A stretch of 25,570 nt of DNA from an uncultured Prevotella sp. (GCA_934183355.1 CAKPST010000034.1:1-25570); one strand, 5' to 3'; counted from the first letter of the stretch, positions 6,878 through 15,176 are shown. Notes: generated by a model not told the origin, from the letters alone. Numbers and translations: made by a program.

Positions 6878-8357
6878 ACTTATTAAGTTTTGTGACATTG
6901 CCCTCGTAGTGTCCCTTAAGGCTGCCGCCTAACTTGTTAGATCTGAAAATAGTGAAGTCGAAGTTGCCCTTGCCTGAATTTACAGTCGCCTTGATATTGC
7001 CACCCTCTGCTATAGGACTGTCAGAAGCGCTGGTAGAAGCCTGATTGTAGGTGTCGCCGCCGTATGCGATGGCAAGCATAGCATTAACATCTGTGCCAGA
7101 GAAGCCATGCAGCATGTCGTCGTTGACGAAGTCGCCAGGCACGGTCAGCACGATGTCGGCATCAGCCATTCCCTCAACTGTGGTTACGCCCTCCTTGCTT
7201 GAGAGGTAAACGGTGTACATACTGCGCTCAGCGTTGCTATCGTCGACGAGCACCACGCACGACTTCAGTGCCACTGGGTCGCCACCTGCTACGGTGTATT
7301 CGCTTGGCAAAGTAAGGTCGTATACGGCAGGAGTACCTTTATATAACACCTGAAGGCTGCGGTTGGCTTCCTTGCCCATGTTCTCTACATCGATAATGAT
7401 GGTGTAGCTGCCGTCGCCACGGTCGAGCACACTCACATAACCAGTAGCGTTGCGAGTCATGCCGTTGGTGAGGGTTATCTGCTGCGGATTGTTGATGTCG
7501 CTCACATTGTCGTAGAAAGTAAGCTCATACTTACGATTGCCATTGATGTCGATGTCTGTTCCGTCCATCTCCTTAGTAGGTACAAAGAGGCGTGCATAAT
7601 AATGAGTGTTCTCAAGGTCGTTAGCCTTGTCGATGTTTCCGGATGTGAGATAGAAAGCAATGCCGTCAGCCAACTGCTCCTGGAATGCGGCACGCAGTTC
7701 AGACTTCTTGCCGTCAACTGTAAAGTAGTAAGGATTCTGAGCCACCTCGTAATAACCACCCTCATACTGTCCGGCAAATGCCTCGCCACCCTCTTCGGGC
7801 TGGCAGTCGAAGTTGACCTTTACGTCGTCGCCCTCGATGTTGACATACAGCGAGCCATCGGCGAAGTAGTCTGCCCAGTCGTCAGACGAGAAGAAAATAG
7901 GTTCGTAGTCGTCGTCCTCGTCATACTTCACAGGGTCCATATATACAACCTGGAAGAAGTCGTCCTCGTCAAACTCGTTGACGAAATTTTTAAAGTTGAT
8001 ATTCTCATCCAACAAGGTCGGCGACATAACCACCTGCACATACTTGTCAGCAGCCACCTCTTCTACAGAGCTAACCGACTCCTTCACCGAGAGATAGACA
8101 TATACATACTCTCCCTGATAGGTAACGAGTGCCGACTTGAGGCTGACAACCTCATTGCCCAACTTCACCGAGTTGCCCTCAAGAGCAATACTCTTGGGGA
8201 ACGAGATGTTGTCCACATCCTTGCCCACCTCATAGGCAGACACAATACGTCCGTTCTTAACGACAAACACGCTGTCGGGTGCTGCCGACTTCGACGCCAT
8301 TGTCTGCATGGCAAAACCCATGAGCATGGCGAAAAGGAATAATATCTTTCTTGTCAT
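6876..8357 (-). CDS. Secreted protein of unknown function with an internal duplication
   Basis: A 493-residue exported acidic protein I do not recognise. The signal peptide covers about residues 1-21 (M-T-R-K-I-L-F-L-F-A). A motif at 29-53, S-V-F-V-V-K-N-G ... D-N-I-S-F, matches the style of its operon neighbours. Residues 72-202 and 363-487 look like two copies of one module: S-L-K-S-A-L-V then Y-V-Y-L-S-V-K-E in the first, A-L-K-S-C-V-V then Y-T-V-Y-L-S-S-K-E in the second. Both end in G-x-Y-E-G (A-G-Q-Y-E-G; K-G-H-Y-E-G). The C-terminus (V-T-K-L-N-K) is not a clear T9SS signal. It lies 60 bp after the 158-aa gene and 15 bp before the 477-aa gene, on the same strand. Confidence 0.8.
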   Translation of the reverse strand: MTRKILFLFAMLMGFAMQTMASKSAAPDSVFVVKNGRIVSAYEVGKDVDNISFPKSIALEGNSVKLGNEVVSLKSALVTYQGEYVYVYLSVKESVSSVEEVAADKYVQVVMSPTLLDENINFKNFVNEFDEDDFFQVVYMDPVKYDEDDDYEPIFFSSDDWADYFADGSLYVNIEGDDVKVNFDCQPEEGGEAFAGQYEGGYYEVAQNPYYFTVDGKKSELRAAFQEQLADGIAFYLTSGNIDKANDLENTHYYARLFVPTKEMDGTDIDINGNRKYELTFYDNVSDINNPQQITLTNGMTRNATGYVSVLDRGDGSYTIIIDVENMGKEANRSLQVLYKGTPAVYDLTLPSEYTVAGGDPVALKSCVVLVDDSNAERSMYTVYLSSKEGVTTVEGMADADIVLTVPGDFVNDDMLHGFSGTDVNAMLAIAYGGDTYNQASTSASDSPIAEGGNIKATVNSGKGNFDFTIFRSNKLGGSLKGHYEGNVTKLNK

Positions 8358-8417
8358 TGTAGTTTTCTTTGTTGTACGTAATAAATAAAATATTTCAATC
8401 TACGTCACTCGGCAAGA

Positions 8418-8894
8418 CTATCGCTTCACCATCTTGAGCGACTGTCCCTCAGCCTTAACGATATACACTCCGGCTGCGAGCGCCGATGCGTCGATAGTGG
8501 CTTTGCCCTTGCGAGCCACAGCCTTGGCTGCCAACGCACCGTCGGCGGCAAATACACCGAGCGTCTTGCCATCGGCTATGCCCTCAGCAGTGATGGTCTT
8601 GCCATTGTAGCGAATGGTGATTGCCTGCTGCTTGAGGAGCGAGGCTACGGAAGTGGTACCTGCAGTAAGTTCTATCTTGTCGATGTCGCCAACCTTGTGA
8701 GTGGCAACAGCCGTGCCGTTGGCTGCTAGAAGCGAAACGTCGTCTCCCGACACCTTGAGCTTAGCCACCTGCGACATCTGCACCACATGCGGCGTACCGT
8801 CAAGATACAACACATTCAACTTACCGTCCTGAGCTGCTGCTGTGAGCGACATGCCACAGAACATAAGCATTGAAAAGAAGTAATTTTTAATCAT
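8418..8894 (-). CDS. Small secreted T9SS cargo protein of unknown function
   Basis: A 158-residue exported protein. The signal peptide ends near A-A-A-Q (residues 19-22). It is followed by two strand-rich motifs of the style L-x-V-L-Y-L-D-G-T ... (25-48) and V-S-L-L-A-A-N-G-T ... D-I-D-K-I-E-L (53-76). The C-terminal third (about 110-158) is a T9SS type A sorting domain: G-V-F-A-A-D-G, then A-A-G-V-Y-I-V-K-A and a basic K-M-V-K-R end. The mature protein is therefore hardly more than the motif region plus the sorting signal. It is the first gene after the promoter at 8981-9012 and heads an operon with the 493-aa and 477-aa genes. Function unknown; export across the outer membrane is inferred from the sorting domain. 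Confidence 0.82.
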   Translation of the reverse strand: MIKNYFFSMLMFCGMSLTAAAQDGKLNVLYLDGTPHVVQMSQVAKLKVSGDDVSLLAANGTAVATHKVGDIDKIELTAGTTSVASLLKQQAITIRYNGKTITAEGIADGKTLGVFAADGALAAKAVARKGKATIDASALAAGVYIVKAEGQSLKMVKR

Positions 8895-8980
8895 AATTAT
8901 TTGTTTAAAGAATTCAATATTCTGTTTAACGTCAGGGTGTATATTAGCTATAAAATGTTACTAAATCGGTTAGCTTGGTG

Positions 8981-9012
8981 CAAAAGTAGCAAATAATAAT
9001 TAATATATGCAA
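8981..9012 (-). promoter_or_regulatory. Promoter of the three-gene secreted-protein operon
   Basis: On the minus strand, -7 box TACTTTTG (8981-8988) is an exact TAnnTTTG match, with TTG (9010-9012) 21 bp upstream. It lies between the terminator of the 792-aa gene and the start of the 158-aa gene, leaving a leader of about 80 nt. Confidence 0.7.
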
Positions 9013-9033
9013 TAATTTGTAAGTTTTTTGCAT

Positions 9034-9071
9034 TAAAAAAAGGGAAATGTGATATTTATACCACATTCCCC
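9034..9071 (-). terminator. Rho-independent terminator after the 792-aa gene
   Basis: On the minus strand a GGGAATGTGG arm (9061-9070) pairs with CACATTTCCC (9042-9051), with one extra or mismatched T, and is followed by seven T. It begins 38 bp beyond the stop codon and separates this gene from the downstream operon. Confidence 0.75.
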
Positions 9072-9108
9072 CTTAATATAAGGATCAGTCTAATGTATGT
9101 GCACTTAC

Positions 9109-11487
9109 TTATTTCTTGACAAACTTGAGTGTCTTAGAGCTGCCGTCGGCATACTTAGCTACGCCTACGTATACACCCGGCTGCAAGCCTGAAAGCTTAG
9201 CAGAGCTACTATTAACGCTGAGCACTGTGCGTCCACTCATGTCAACAATAGCTACCGACTTGGCGTTGACAGCACCGAAGTTGTCGTTGTCTACAATGAA
9301 CATTCCACCTGCATTGTCGTTGACATTGCTGATGCCAGTAGTGGTAGCGTCGCCATATACACCGATATTGTCAAGGCAGAGCACCTCGCCCTTCTTGGTG
9401 ACAAGGTTAAAAGCGATGTATATATCCTTGCCATTATACTTGGCAAGACTGATGCCACGTGTCTTAGGAGTTACAGTTTCGCCATTCACCCCTGTTTCTT
9501 TAGTATACCAATATTTGGCAGGATCGCCCGAACCGTCAGAGATTTGCACGGTATAATCCTCAAGCAACAGTTGGTTGAACGACATTGCGTCCCATACAAA
9601 GCTTGCGTTCTCGCTATTGACATGAACCTGTGGCAAGATAAGCCAGCGGTTAGGAGTAGCTCCGTCTATCCAGCTTGTTCCGGCAAGCACCTGGCTGCCC
9701 AACATTGGATGCTGCTCGATAGAGAACAATCCCCATCCCTCTTCGTTGAACTCTTCACCAGCATTCGAGTTGACTGTACCCTTGTCGCCAACATAGAAGC
9801 TGAGGTCGGAAGGAATCTTCTCTGCCTCGAAGTCGTAGAACAAGCTTGGATTGCCGAGCACGTTGATTTCCTTCTCTGCTACATTGTTCTCAGGCATATT
9901 GTCGTCGTCGCTTTCGATAGTCACCTTAACAGTGTGCTTGCCCTCGGCAAGTCCATTGAGCGCGTCCTTAGCTGTGAGGTTCTTTATCTCCTGAGCCTTG
10001 AGGTTGAGAGACACCTCAGCCTTCTTCTCACCATCTACAGATACAATCACCTTGCCGTCGGCGTCCTTGATGCCTACGTTCTGGATAACAAATTCTACAT
10101 TCGTATTGTTAGGAGAGCGCACAAAGTCGTAAGGCTTTACAATCTCGCTTGCCACGAGGTCGACAGCATCGTTGGATGCCTTGTAGAACTGCACGTCGTC
10201 TACAGTGAGCCAGTTCTCGTCCTTGTCGCTGTGAGCGTAGAATCCAAGATAGATGGTCTGAGGCTTGTCAAAGTTGACAATCTTGAACGCCTCCTGGTAT
10301 CTGCCCTGTTTGATTACCTGATCGTCGATATTGTTAGTCATGTCCTTAGGTGTGTTGCCATTGCCCCAATACACTCCAAGTTTCTCGGTATGACCATCAG
10401 AGCCCGAGTACCAGTAGCGCAAAACATAGTTGCCAGCCTCAACCTTAATAGGATCGAGCATCACCCAGTCGTTAGCATCATTATCCTTATTATAGTTGTA
10501 TGCCAAGCAGCCATAGCCTGTGCGTGCCATATTCATATAGGGTGACATGTAAACCTCCCAGTCGCCATCATCGCTATTGAGATTGTATATTCTGAAGTCG
10601 GTGAAATCGTCGCCCGGCTCAAATCCCCATGAGTACGGAGGAGTAACGGGGCCGCCGTGACGCACGGTGACTGTAGTGGTGTCGTTAGCGAGATTGATGT
10701 CGTCTGGATCGATGGTGTAAGCCTTGAGAGCATACTTATGACGCACGGTAGAGAAGTCGGCTTGGGTCTTGAATGTATACTCCATAGCCTCGCCCGGAGC
10801 AAGCGAACGGTCCACTTCCTCAGTAACTACATCGCCACCATCTATCTGATAAGCCACCTTGAAATTGTTGGAAGCGTCCAATCCATTGTTTACGACGTGT
10901 ACCTTGACTGCCTCTGCACTGCCAAGATTGTCGCTCGACACGGGGCTCAATACCTTGTCCACCTGCAAGTCGACCGCCTTGTTCACCTGTACGACATCGA
11001 AGTTGCACATATAGAAACGCCACTGGTCCTTAGGACTTGTTGTGTGGAAGCCCACACGGAAAGGCACACCAGCTGTAGCATCGTAGAAGAAAGACTCCGA
11101 AGTGCGCACGCCAATCACCTTGTCGTTCTTAGCCTCCAACTTGGTCATGCCCTCAATAGTAGGAGTGCTACCAGTGTACACCTCAAGTTTCTCGCCATAC
11201 GATGTGCCGTATGTGGTGTACTTCACCATCACCTTGCCAGAGACAGAAGGTGTAATCTCGGGAGAGATAAACCAGTCGTCAGCATCATTGGCTGCAGAAT
11301 AAGCATAAAAAACCTTAGACTGTGAACCCTCGGCATTATATACCCATGTCACACCATCGTTATTCGCATCAATGACGGTCCATTTAGAAAACTCGCTCTC
11401 GGCGGCAAAATCCGTAGAATAGAGCGACTGAGCACTTGCTGCAGTCGTAAGCGCGAGAGACGCTAAAGTGAGTAGAAATTTATTCAT
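9109..11487 (-). CDS. Choice-of-anchor J domain surface protein, T9SS cargo
   Basis: A 792-residue exported protein. After the signal peptide (1-20, ending A-S-A-Q) come three jelly-roll modules of the choice-of-anchor J / cleaved-adhesin type. The first (about 22-168) has D-A-D-D-W-F-I-S-P. The second (about 285-436) has D-A-N-D-W-V-M-L-D-P and ends V-D-D-V-Q-F-Y. The third (about 548-711) has N-R-W-L-I-L-P-Q and ends L-D-N-I-G-V-Y-G. CARDB-like beta-sandwich linkers lie between them (about 170-276 and 440-543). The C-terminus (about 725-792) is a T9SS type A sorting domain: V-D-M-S-G-R-T-V-L, L-Q-P-G-V-Y, and a final F-V-K-K. Such proteins bind host or glycan ligands or are anchored at the cell surface; the ligand here is unknown. 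It has its own terminator and is probably monocistronic. Confidence 0.87.
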   Translation of the reverse strand: MNKFLLTLASLALTTAASAQSLYSTDFAAESEFSKWTVIDANNDGVTWVYNAEGSQSKVFYAYSAANDADDWFISPEITPSVSGKVMVKYTTYGTSYGEKLEVYTGSTPTIEGMTKLEAKNDKVIGVRTSESFFYDATAGVPFRVGFHTTSPKDQWRFYMCNFDVVQVNKAVDLQVDKVLSPVSSDNLGSAEAVKVHVVNNGLDASNNFKVAYQIDGGDVVTEEVDRSLAPGEAMEYTFKTQADFSTVRHKYALKAYTIDPDDINLANDTTTVTVRHGGPVTPPYSWGFEPGDDFTDFRIYNLNSDDGDWEVYMSPYMNMARTGYGCLAYNYNKDNDANDWVMLDPIKVEAGNYVLRYWYSGSDGHTEKLGVYWGNGNTPKDMTNNIDDQVIKQGRYQEAFKIVNFDKPQTIYLGFYAHSDKDENWLTVDDVQFYKASNDAVDLVASEIVKPYDFVRSPNNTNVEFVIQNVGIKDADGKVIVSVDGEKKAEVSLNLKAQEIKNLTAKDALNGLAEGKHTVKVTIESDDDNMPENNVAEKEINVLGNPSLFYDFEAEKIPSDLSFYVGDKGTVNSNAGEEFNEEGWGLFSIEQHPMLGSQVLAGTSWIDGATPNRWLILPQVHVNSENASFVWDAMSFNQLLLEDYTVQISDGSGDPAKYWYTKETGVNGETVTPKTRGISLAKYNGKDIYIAFNLVTKKGEVLCLDNIGVYGDATTTGISNVNDNAGGMFIVDNDNFGAVNAKSVAIVDMSGRTVLSVNSSSAKLSGLQPGVYVGVAKYADGSSKTLKFVKK

Positions 11488-11689
11488 ATATTACATTAAT
11501 TAGTTATGCGATGCGAATTTAATACAAATAAAGGTAATATAGTAACATTCTGTAAATATTTAATGCATTTTAACACAGTATGAAACAATATTGTAACATC
11601 TTTGACACGGAGTGACAATGTGGAATAAGGACCTTTGCAGTAGAAAAAGATAATGACATAAAAAACGTAAAGGAAACGTTAAAAAAGAA
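11488..11689. promoter_or_regulatory. Divergent promoter region, 792-aa gene and porin
   Basis: This 202-bp AT-rich interval must hold both promoters. For the porin, GACCTTTG (11630-11637) is one base off TAnnTTTG, and TTTGACA lies upstream at 11601-11607, at a longer than usual spacing of 25 bp. For the 792-aa gene, minus-strand TACCTTTA (11529-11536) is one base off. A short palindrome ACAATATTGT lies at 11585-11594. Neither promoter is a clean match. Confidence 0.4.
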
Positions 11690-12745
11690 ATGAAGAAAAT
11701 CACAACACTCGCATTGCTGCTGATGTTGCCACTATCTACTGTGGTGATGGCGCAGGAGAAGGCATCGACAACTGCCGACGACGACAATCGCACGGCTGTG
11801 AACATCCACGGAACCATTCGTTCTAAGTATGAATATCAGACTGAGGAGGGCGAGGGCAGATTTGAGGTGCGCAACGCCAGAATCAGCGTAGACGGCAAAC
11901 TCTCGCCAATGATTATGTATAAGGCAGAGATTGACCTCTGCGACGAGGGCAAAATAAAGATGCTGGATGCCTATACACGACTGAAACCAGTGAGTGGATT
12001 GCAGTTCACGATAGGACAGATGCGTGTGCCGTTCACCATTGACGCCCACCGTTCGCCACATCAGCAGTATTTTGCCAATCGCTCGTTCATTGCCAAACAA
12101 GTGGGCAATGTGCGCGATGTGGGTGCAGCACTGGGCTACAACCTCAATGTCGGAATTCCTATCATACTTGAGGCAGGACTCTTCAATGGTTCGGGACTGA
12201 CCAACCAGAAAGACTACTGGACCAACAGCGCCAACTTCTCGGCAAAGGCACAGATGTTCTTTCCACATGGATTCAATCTGACGCTATCCACTCAGAAAAT
12301 AAAGCCTGACAATGTGGATGTGATGATGTATGACGCTGGTGCCTACTGGCACTCAAACGGACTGCATCTTGAGGCAGAATACTTATACAAGCACTACGCC
12401 AACAACGCCTTCCGCGCCGTGCATGCCTTCGACTCGTTTGTGAGCTACGACATTGCCACGGGTGGCGACATGGTGAAAAATGTCACTCCACTACTGCGTT
12501 ATGACTACATGAGCGACCACAGCGACGGCATGCGATATCTCGACGGCAAGGCTGACGAGGCTGGCAAGCTCATCGTCAACGACCATCAGCGCTCACGACT
12601 GACGGGCGGCGTGACCATAAGCTTGAAGAAACCATTTGTGAGCGACATACGAGTGAACTACGAGAAATACTTCTATCGCAACAACGATGTCGCCCACCGT
12701 TCGGAGAAAGACAAGATTGTGGTGGAGTTTATGACCCGATTCTAA
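11690..12745 (+). CDS. Outer-membrane porin, OprO/OprP-like
   Basis: A 351-residue outer-membrane beta-barrel of the phosphate-selective porin O/P type. The signal peptide covers residues 1-21 (M-K-K-I-T-T-L, then V-V-M-A-Q). The mature part shows alternating beta strands and family features: R-F-E-V-R-N-A-R-I-S-V-D-G-K-L (about 57-71), G-Q-M-R-V-P-F (about 108-114) and V-G-N-V-R-D-V-G-A-A-L-G-Y. It ends in an aromatic-rich strand with terminal phenylalanine (F-M-T-R-F), as expected for BAM-inserted barrels. Phosphate or polyphosphate selectivity is a property of characterised relatives and cannot be read from this sequence. It converges on the AraC-type regulator gene with two bases between the stop codons. 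Confidence 0.85.
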   Translation: MKKITTLALLLMLPLSTVVMAQEKASTTADDDNRTAVNIHGTIRSKYEYQTEEGEGRFEVRNARISVDGKLSPMIMYKAEIDLCDEGKIKMLDAYTRLKPVSGLQFTIGQMRVPFTIDAHRSPHQQYFANRSFIAKQVGNVRDVGAALGYNLNVGIPIILEAGLFNGSGLTNQKDYWTNSANFSAKAQMFFPHGFNLTLSTQKIKPDNVDVMMYDAGAYWHSNGLHLEAEYLYKHYANNAFRAVHAFDSFVSYDIATGGDMVKNVTPLLRYDYMSDHSDGMRYLDGKADEAGKLIVNDHQRSRLTGGVTISLKKPFVSDIRVNYEKYFYRNNDVAHRSEKDKIVVEFMTRF

Positions 12746-12747
12746 GT

Positions 12748-13659
12748 CTACACATCCTTCTTCATACTCTGTCGCCTGCGGAATTCCGTGGGCGACACTC
12801 CGAGATGACTCTTCGTAAACTTGCCGAAGAACGAGAGATTGGGAAACTCCAGACGGTCGGCTATCTCCTTGATAGATAGATTGGAGTGCTTCAGATAGCG
12901 CTCTATTGCCTTGACGGTGTACTCGTGTATCATCTCAAGCGCCGTCTTGCCACCCACTTGCTTGGATATGAACGACAGATATTTGGGCGTGATGCACAAT
13001 GCCTCGGCATACGACTTCACCGAGCGTGTGCGACCCTCGTTCTGAGTGAGCAGTTCAATAAACTTGCAGAAGAGCAGATTGGCTTGCTTCATAGCACCCC
13101 CATCGTCGGTGTACTTAACATGCGGAGCAATGATGGCAAACAGCTCGAAGATGGCACACTGGAACAATCCGTGCATTATCTCCTTGTGAAAATAGCCGTG
13201 CGGATTCTTAATCTTGTGGTCGATTATGCTGTAATACTTGCTTATCAGCGCCTGGCGCTCCATGTCAAGATGTATAACAGGATTGTGTGACACATACGTC
13301 ATGATGTCGAGCACATCCTTGGTGACTGGAGTGTGCTGTAGAGCGTCGTACGACAAGCAGATGATTTTCGACTCGAAGTCGGGCGACATCATGTAGTTGC
13401 TCAGATAGGAATTGGGCAGACACACCACCACATCACCAGCTTGAGCCAGATGCGTCTTGCCATTGAGTTCGCCCTGCAATCGTCCCTTAGCACAATATAT
13501 CATCATAATCATGCCTATCTTCACCACTCCGTCTATCGGTGTGGCGTTAATATTGTCGATTATCATGATATCGCCGTCGGAATAATTGGCTATTCCCTTG
13601 CCAACGATGAAGTCGAAGTCTATTTTATGTTCGCTGTTGACGTTATCCATGCCGGTCAT
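12748..13659 (-). CDS. AraC family transcriptional regulator
   Basis: A DNA-binding regulator with an N-terminal cupin-like sensor domain (about residues 25-130) and a C-terminal AraC double helix-turn-helix (about 213-296). The recognition signatures are I-T-P-K-Y-L-S-F-I-S-K, L-S-I-K-E-I-A-D-R-L and the terminal F-T-K-S-H-L-G-V-S-P-T-E-F-R. The frame is open to an ATG at 13716, but a perfect -7 box (13694-13701, minus) lies downstream of that codon, so translation must start later. The ATG at 13659 gives 303 residues and a leader of about 30 nt; the ATG at 13650 is an alternative, and one at 13683 would be almost leaderless. The effector is unknown; the convergent porin gene is a possible target, by position only. 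Confidence 0.9.
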   Translation of the reverse strand: MTGMDNVNSEHKIDFDFIVGKGIANYSDGDIMIIDNINATPIDGVVKIGMIMMIYCAKGRLQGELNGKTHLAQAGDVVVCLPNSYLSNYMMSPDFESKIICLSYDALQHTPVTKDVLDIMTYVSHNPVIHLDMERQALISKYYSIIDHKIKNPHGYFHKEIMHGLFQCAIFELFAIIAPHVKYTDDGGAMKQANLLFCKFIELLTQNEGRTRSVKSYAEALCITPKYLSFISKQVGGKTALEMIHEYTVKAIERYLKHSNLSIKEIADRLEFPNLSFFGKFTKSHLGVSPTEFRRRQSMKKDV

Positions 13660-13693
13660 TTCTATAAAATTAGTATTGCACATTATAACACCG

Positions 13694-13701
13694 CAAAGAT
13701 A
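13694..13701 (-). promoter_or_regulatory. -7 box TATCTTTG for the AraC-type gene
   Basis: Exact TAnnTTTG match on the minus strand. Its position inside the longest open frame excludes the most upstream start codon. The nearest TTTG (13728-13731) is 26 bp upstream, longer than the usual spacing. Confidence 0.65.
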
Positions 13702-13940
13702 GTCATTATTTCCCAATTATGCCCACACAAAATTTCCTTTTATATGTCCAATACTACATATTTTTTTCTTTTCCTCATTTTTAGTTGTTCAAATGTCTTA
13801 TATCTGCATGCGAACAAAATACCACATAAAGCCAAAGCAACGCATTGTTTTTATGCACAATACATTCTGTCATCAGTGATAAAATGAACCAAAATCACAT
13901 AAAATGCAAATAAATAGTATCAAATTATGGGGAAAATATG

Positions 13941-13948
13941 TAACTTTG
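13941..13948 (+). promoter_or_regulatory. -7 box TAACTTTG for asd
   Basis: Exact TAnnTTTG match, 46 bp upstream of the asd ATG. I see no TTG at the usual -33 spacing. Confidence 0.65.
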
Positions 13949-13994
13949 CAGCCTGTATTCACAGAATAACGATAACTCTTAAAACAATAAAGAA

Positions 13995-15008
13995 ATGAAT
14001 GTAGCAATTGTTGGCGCAAGCGGAGCCGTAGGACAGGAGTTCCTGCGCATCCTCGCAGAGAGAAATTTCCCCATTGACAACCTTGTATTGTTCGGTTCAG
14101 AACGTTCTGCCGGTAAGAAATACACATTCAAGGGCAAGGAGTACGAGGTGAAGCTCCTGCAGCACAACGACGACTTCAAGGACATCGACATCGCCTTCAC
14201 CTCTGCCGGTGGCGGCACATCGAAGGAGTTTGCCGAGACTATCACTAAGTATGGTGCTGTGATGATTGACAACTCGTCGGCTTTCCGTATGTGCGACGAC
14301 GTGCCATTAGTGGTGCCTGAGTGCAACGCTGAGGACGCTCTCAACCGTCCACGCAACATCATCGCAAACCCTAACTGCACCACTATCATGATGGTGGTAG
14401 TATTGAAACCACTTGAAGCAATAAGCCACATCAAGCGTATACACATCTCAAGCTATCAGAGCGCATCTGGTGCCGGAGCTGCTGCGATGGCAGAACTGGA
14501 GCAGGAATACAAGGAGCTGATTGCTGGCGAGCCTGTGACTGTTAGCAAGTTCCCACATCAGTTGGCTTACAATGTAATCCCACAGATTGACGTGTTCACC
14601 GACAATGGCTACACCAAGGAGGAGATGAAGATGTACAACGAGACTCGCAAGATTATGCACAGCGACGTGCGCTGCTCGGCAATGTGTGTTCGCGTTAGCT
14701 CGCTGCGCTCTCACTCGGAGTCGGTATGGATTGAGACCGAGAAGCCAATCTCTGTAGAGGAGGCTCAGAAGGCTATCGCTGCTGCTCCTGGCTGTACTCT
14801 GAAGGACGACCCTGCCAACCTCGTTTATCCTATGCCGCTTGAGACTGCAGGCAAGGACGACATCTATGTGGGACGTGTGCGCAAGGATTTGGCTGACGAC
14901 TGCGGACTTACTCTGTGGCTCTCGGGCGACCAGATTCGCAAGGGTGCGGCGCTTAATGCGGTGCAGATTGCGGAGTATCTCGTAAAGGTTGGCGAATTCA
15001 ACAAGTAA
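13995..15008 (+). CDS. asd: Aspartate-semialdehyde dehydrogenase
   Basis: Converts L-aspartyl-4-phosphate to L-aspartate-4-semialdehyde with NADPH, the branch point to lysine/diaminopimelate, threonine and methionine. The 337-residue protein has the N-terminal nucleotide-binding loop G-A-S-G-A-V-G (7-13), the catalytic cysteine in A-N-P-N-C-T-T (C128), the [10 protein letters not shown] segment (152-161) and the catalytic histidine in S-L-R-S-H-S-E-S (H240). The length is normal. It is monocistronic: own promoter upstream, and a phased repeat element right after the stop that may serve as terminator. Confidence 0.97.
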   Translation: MNVAIVGASGAVGQEFLRILAERNFPIDNLVLFGSERSAGKKYTFKGKEYEVKLLQHNDDFKDIDIAFTSAGGGTSKEFAETITKYGAVMIDNSSAFRMCDDVPLVVPECNAEDALNRPRNIIANPNCTTIMMVVVLKPLEAISHIKRIHISSYQSASGAGAAAMAELEQEYKELIAGEPVTVSKFPHQLAYNVIPQIDVFTDNGYTKEEMKMYNETRKIMHSDVRCSAMCVRVSSLRSHSESVWIETEKPISVEEAQKAIAAAPGCTLKDDPANLVYPMPLETAGKDDIYVGRVRKDLADDCGLTLWLSGDQIRKGAALNAVQIAEYLVKVGEFNK

Positions 15009-15028
15009 ATAACGAATAATTCACGTAC

Positions 15029-15166
15029 AATTAACGGTCTAATTAACGATTAATTAATCGACATTAACGACTACTTAATAATATTGTCGTTAATTCCGGT
15101 TAATTAATCGTTAATTAGACCGTTAATTTTTTTCGTTAATTAGACCGTTAATTATTTCGTTAATTA
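15029..15166. repeat. AATTAACG/CGTTAATT phased element with dyad symmetry (copy 2)
   Basis: AATTAACG is exact at 15029 and 15041; CGTTAATT is exact at 15088, 15109, 15121, 15134, 15146 and 15159 (12-13 bp steps over the last five). A 22-bp perfect inverted repeat joins 15037-15058 with 15102-15123. Inside it lies a nested hairpin, ATTAACGAC (15063-15071) with GTCGTTAAT (15086-15094). The central hairpin and the CCGGTTAATTA that follows match the centre of the element at 4805-5042, so the two are related. It fills the convergent gap between asd and the M23 peptidase gene. Confidence 0.88.
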
Positions 15167-15176
15167 GACGTTAGTT

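Larger units (their letters stand above)
13660..13994. other. Divergent intergenic region, AraC-type gene and asd
   Basis: The 335-bp AT-rich region contains the AraC-gene promoter (13694-13701, minus) and the asd promoter (13941-13948, plus). I see nothing else in it. The asd leader is only about 40 nt, which leaves no room for a lysine riboswitch. Confidence 0.6.

Noticed and set aside
7602..8342. A 246-codon open frame opposite the 493-aa secreted protein gene
   Set aside because: The minus-strand gene has a signal peptide and operon context; the plus frame has no ribosome-binding site or domain.
9544..10545. A 333-codon open frame opposite the 792-aa surface protein gene
   Set aside because: The other strand has a signal peptide, three recognisable modules and a sorting domain; this frame has none and no start signals.
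13949..13994. Possible lysine riboswitch before asd
   Set aside because: With the promoter at 13941-13948 the leader is about 40 nt, too short for that RNA, and no structure is seen.
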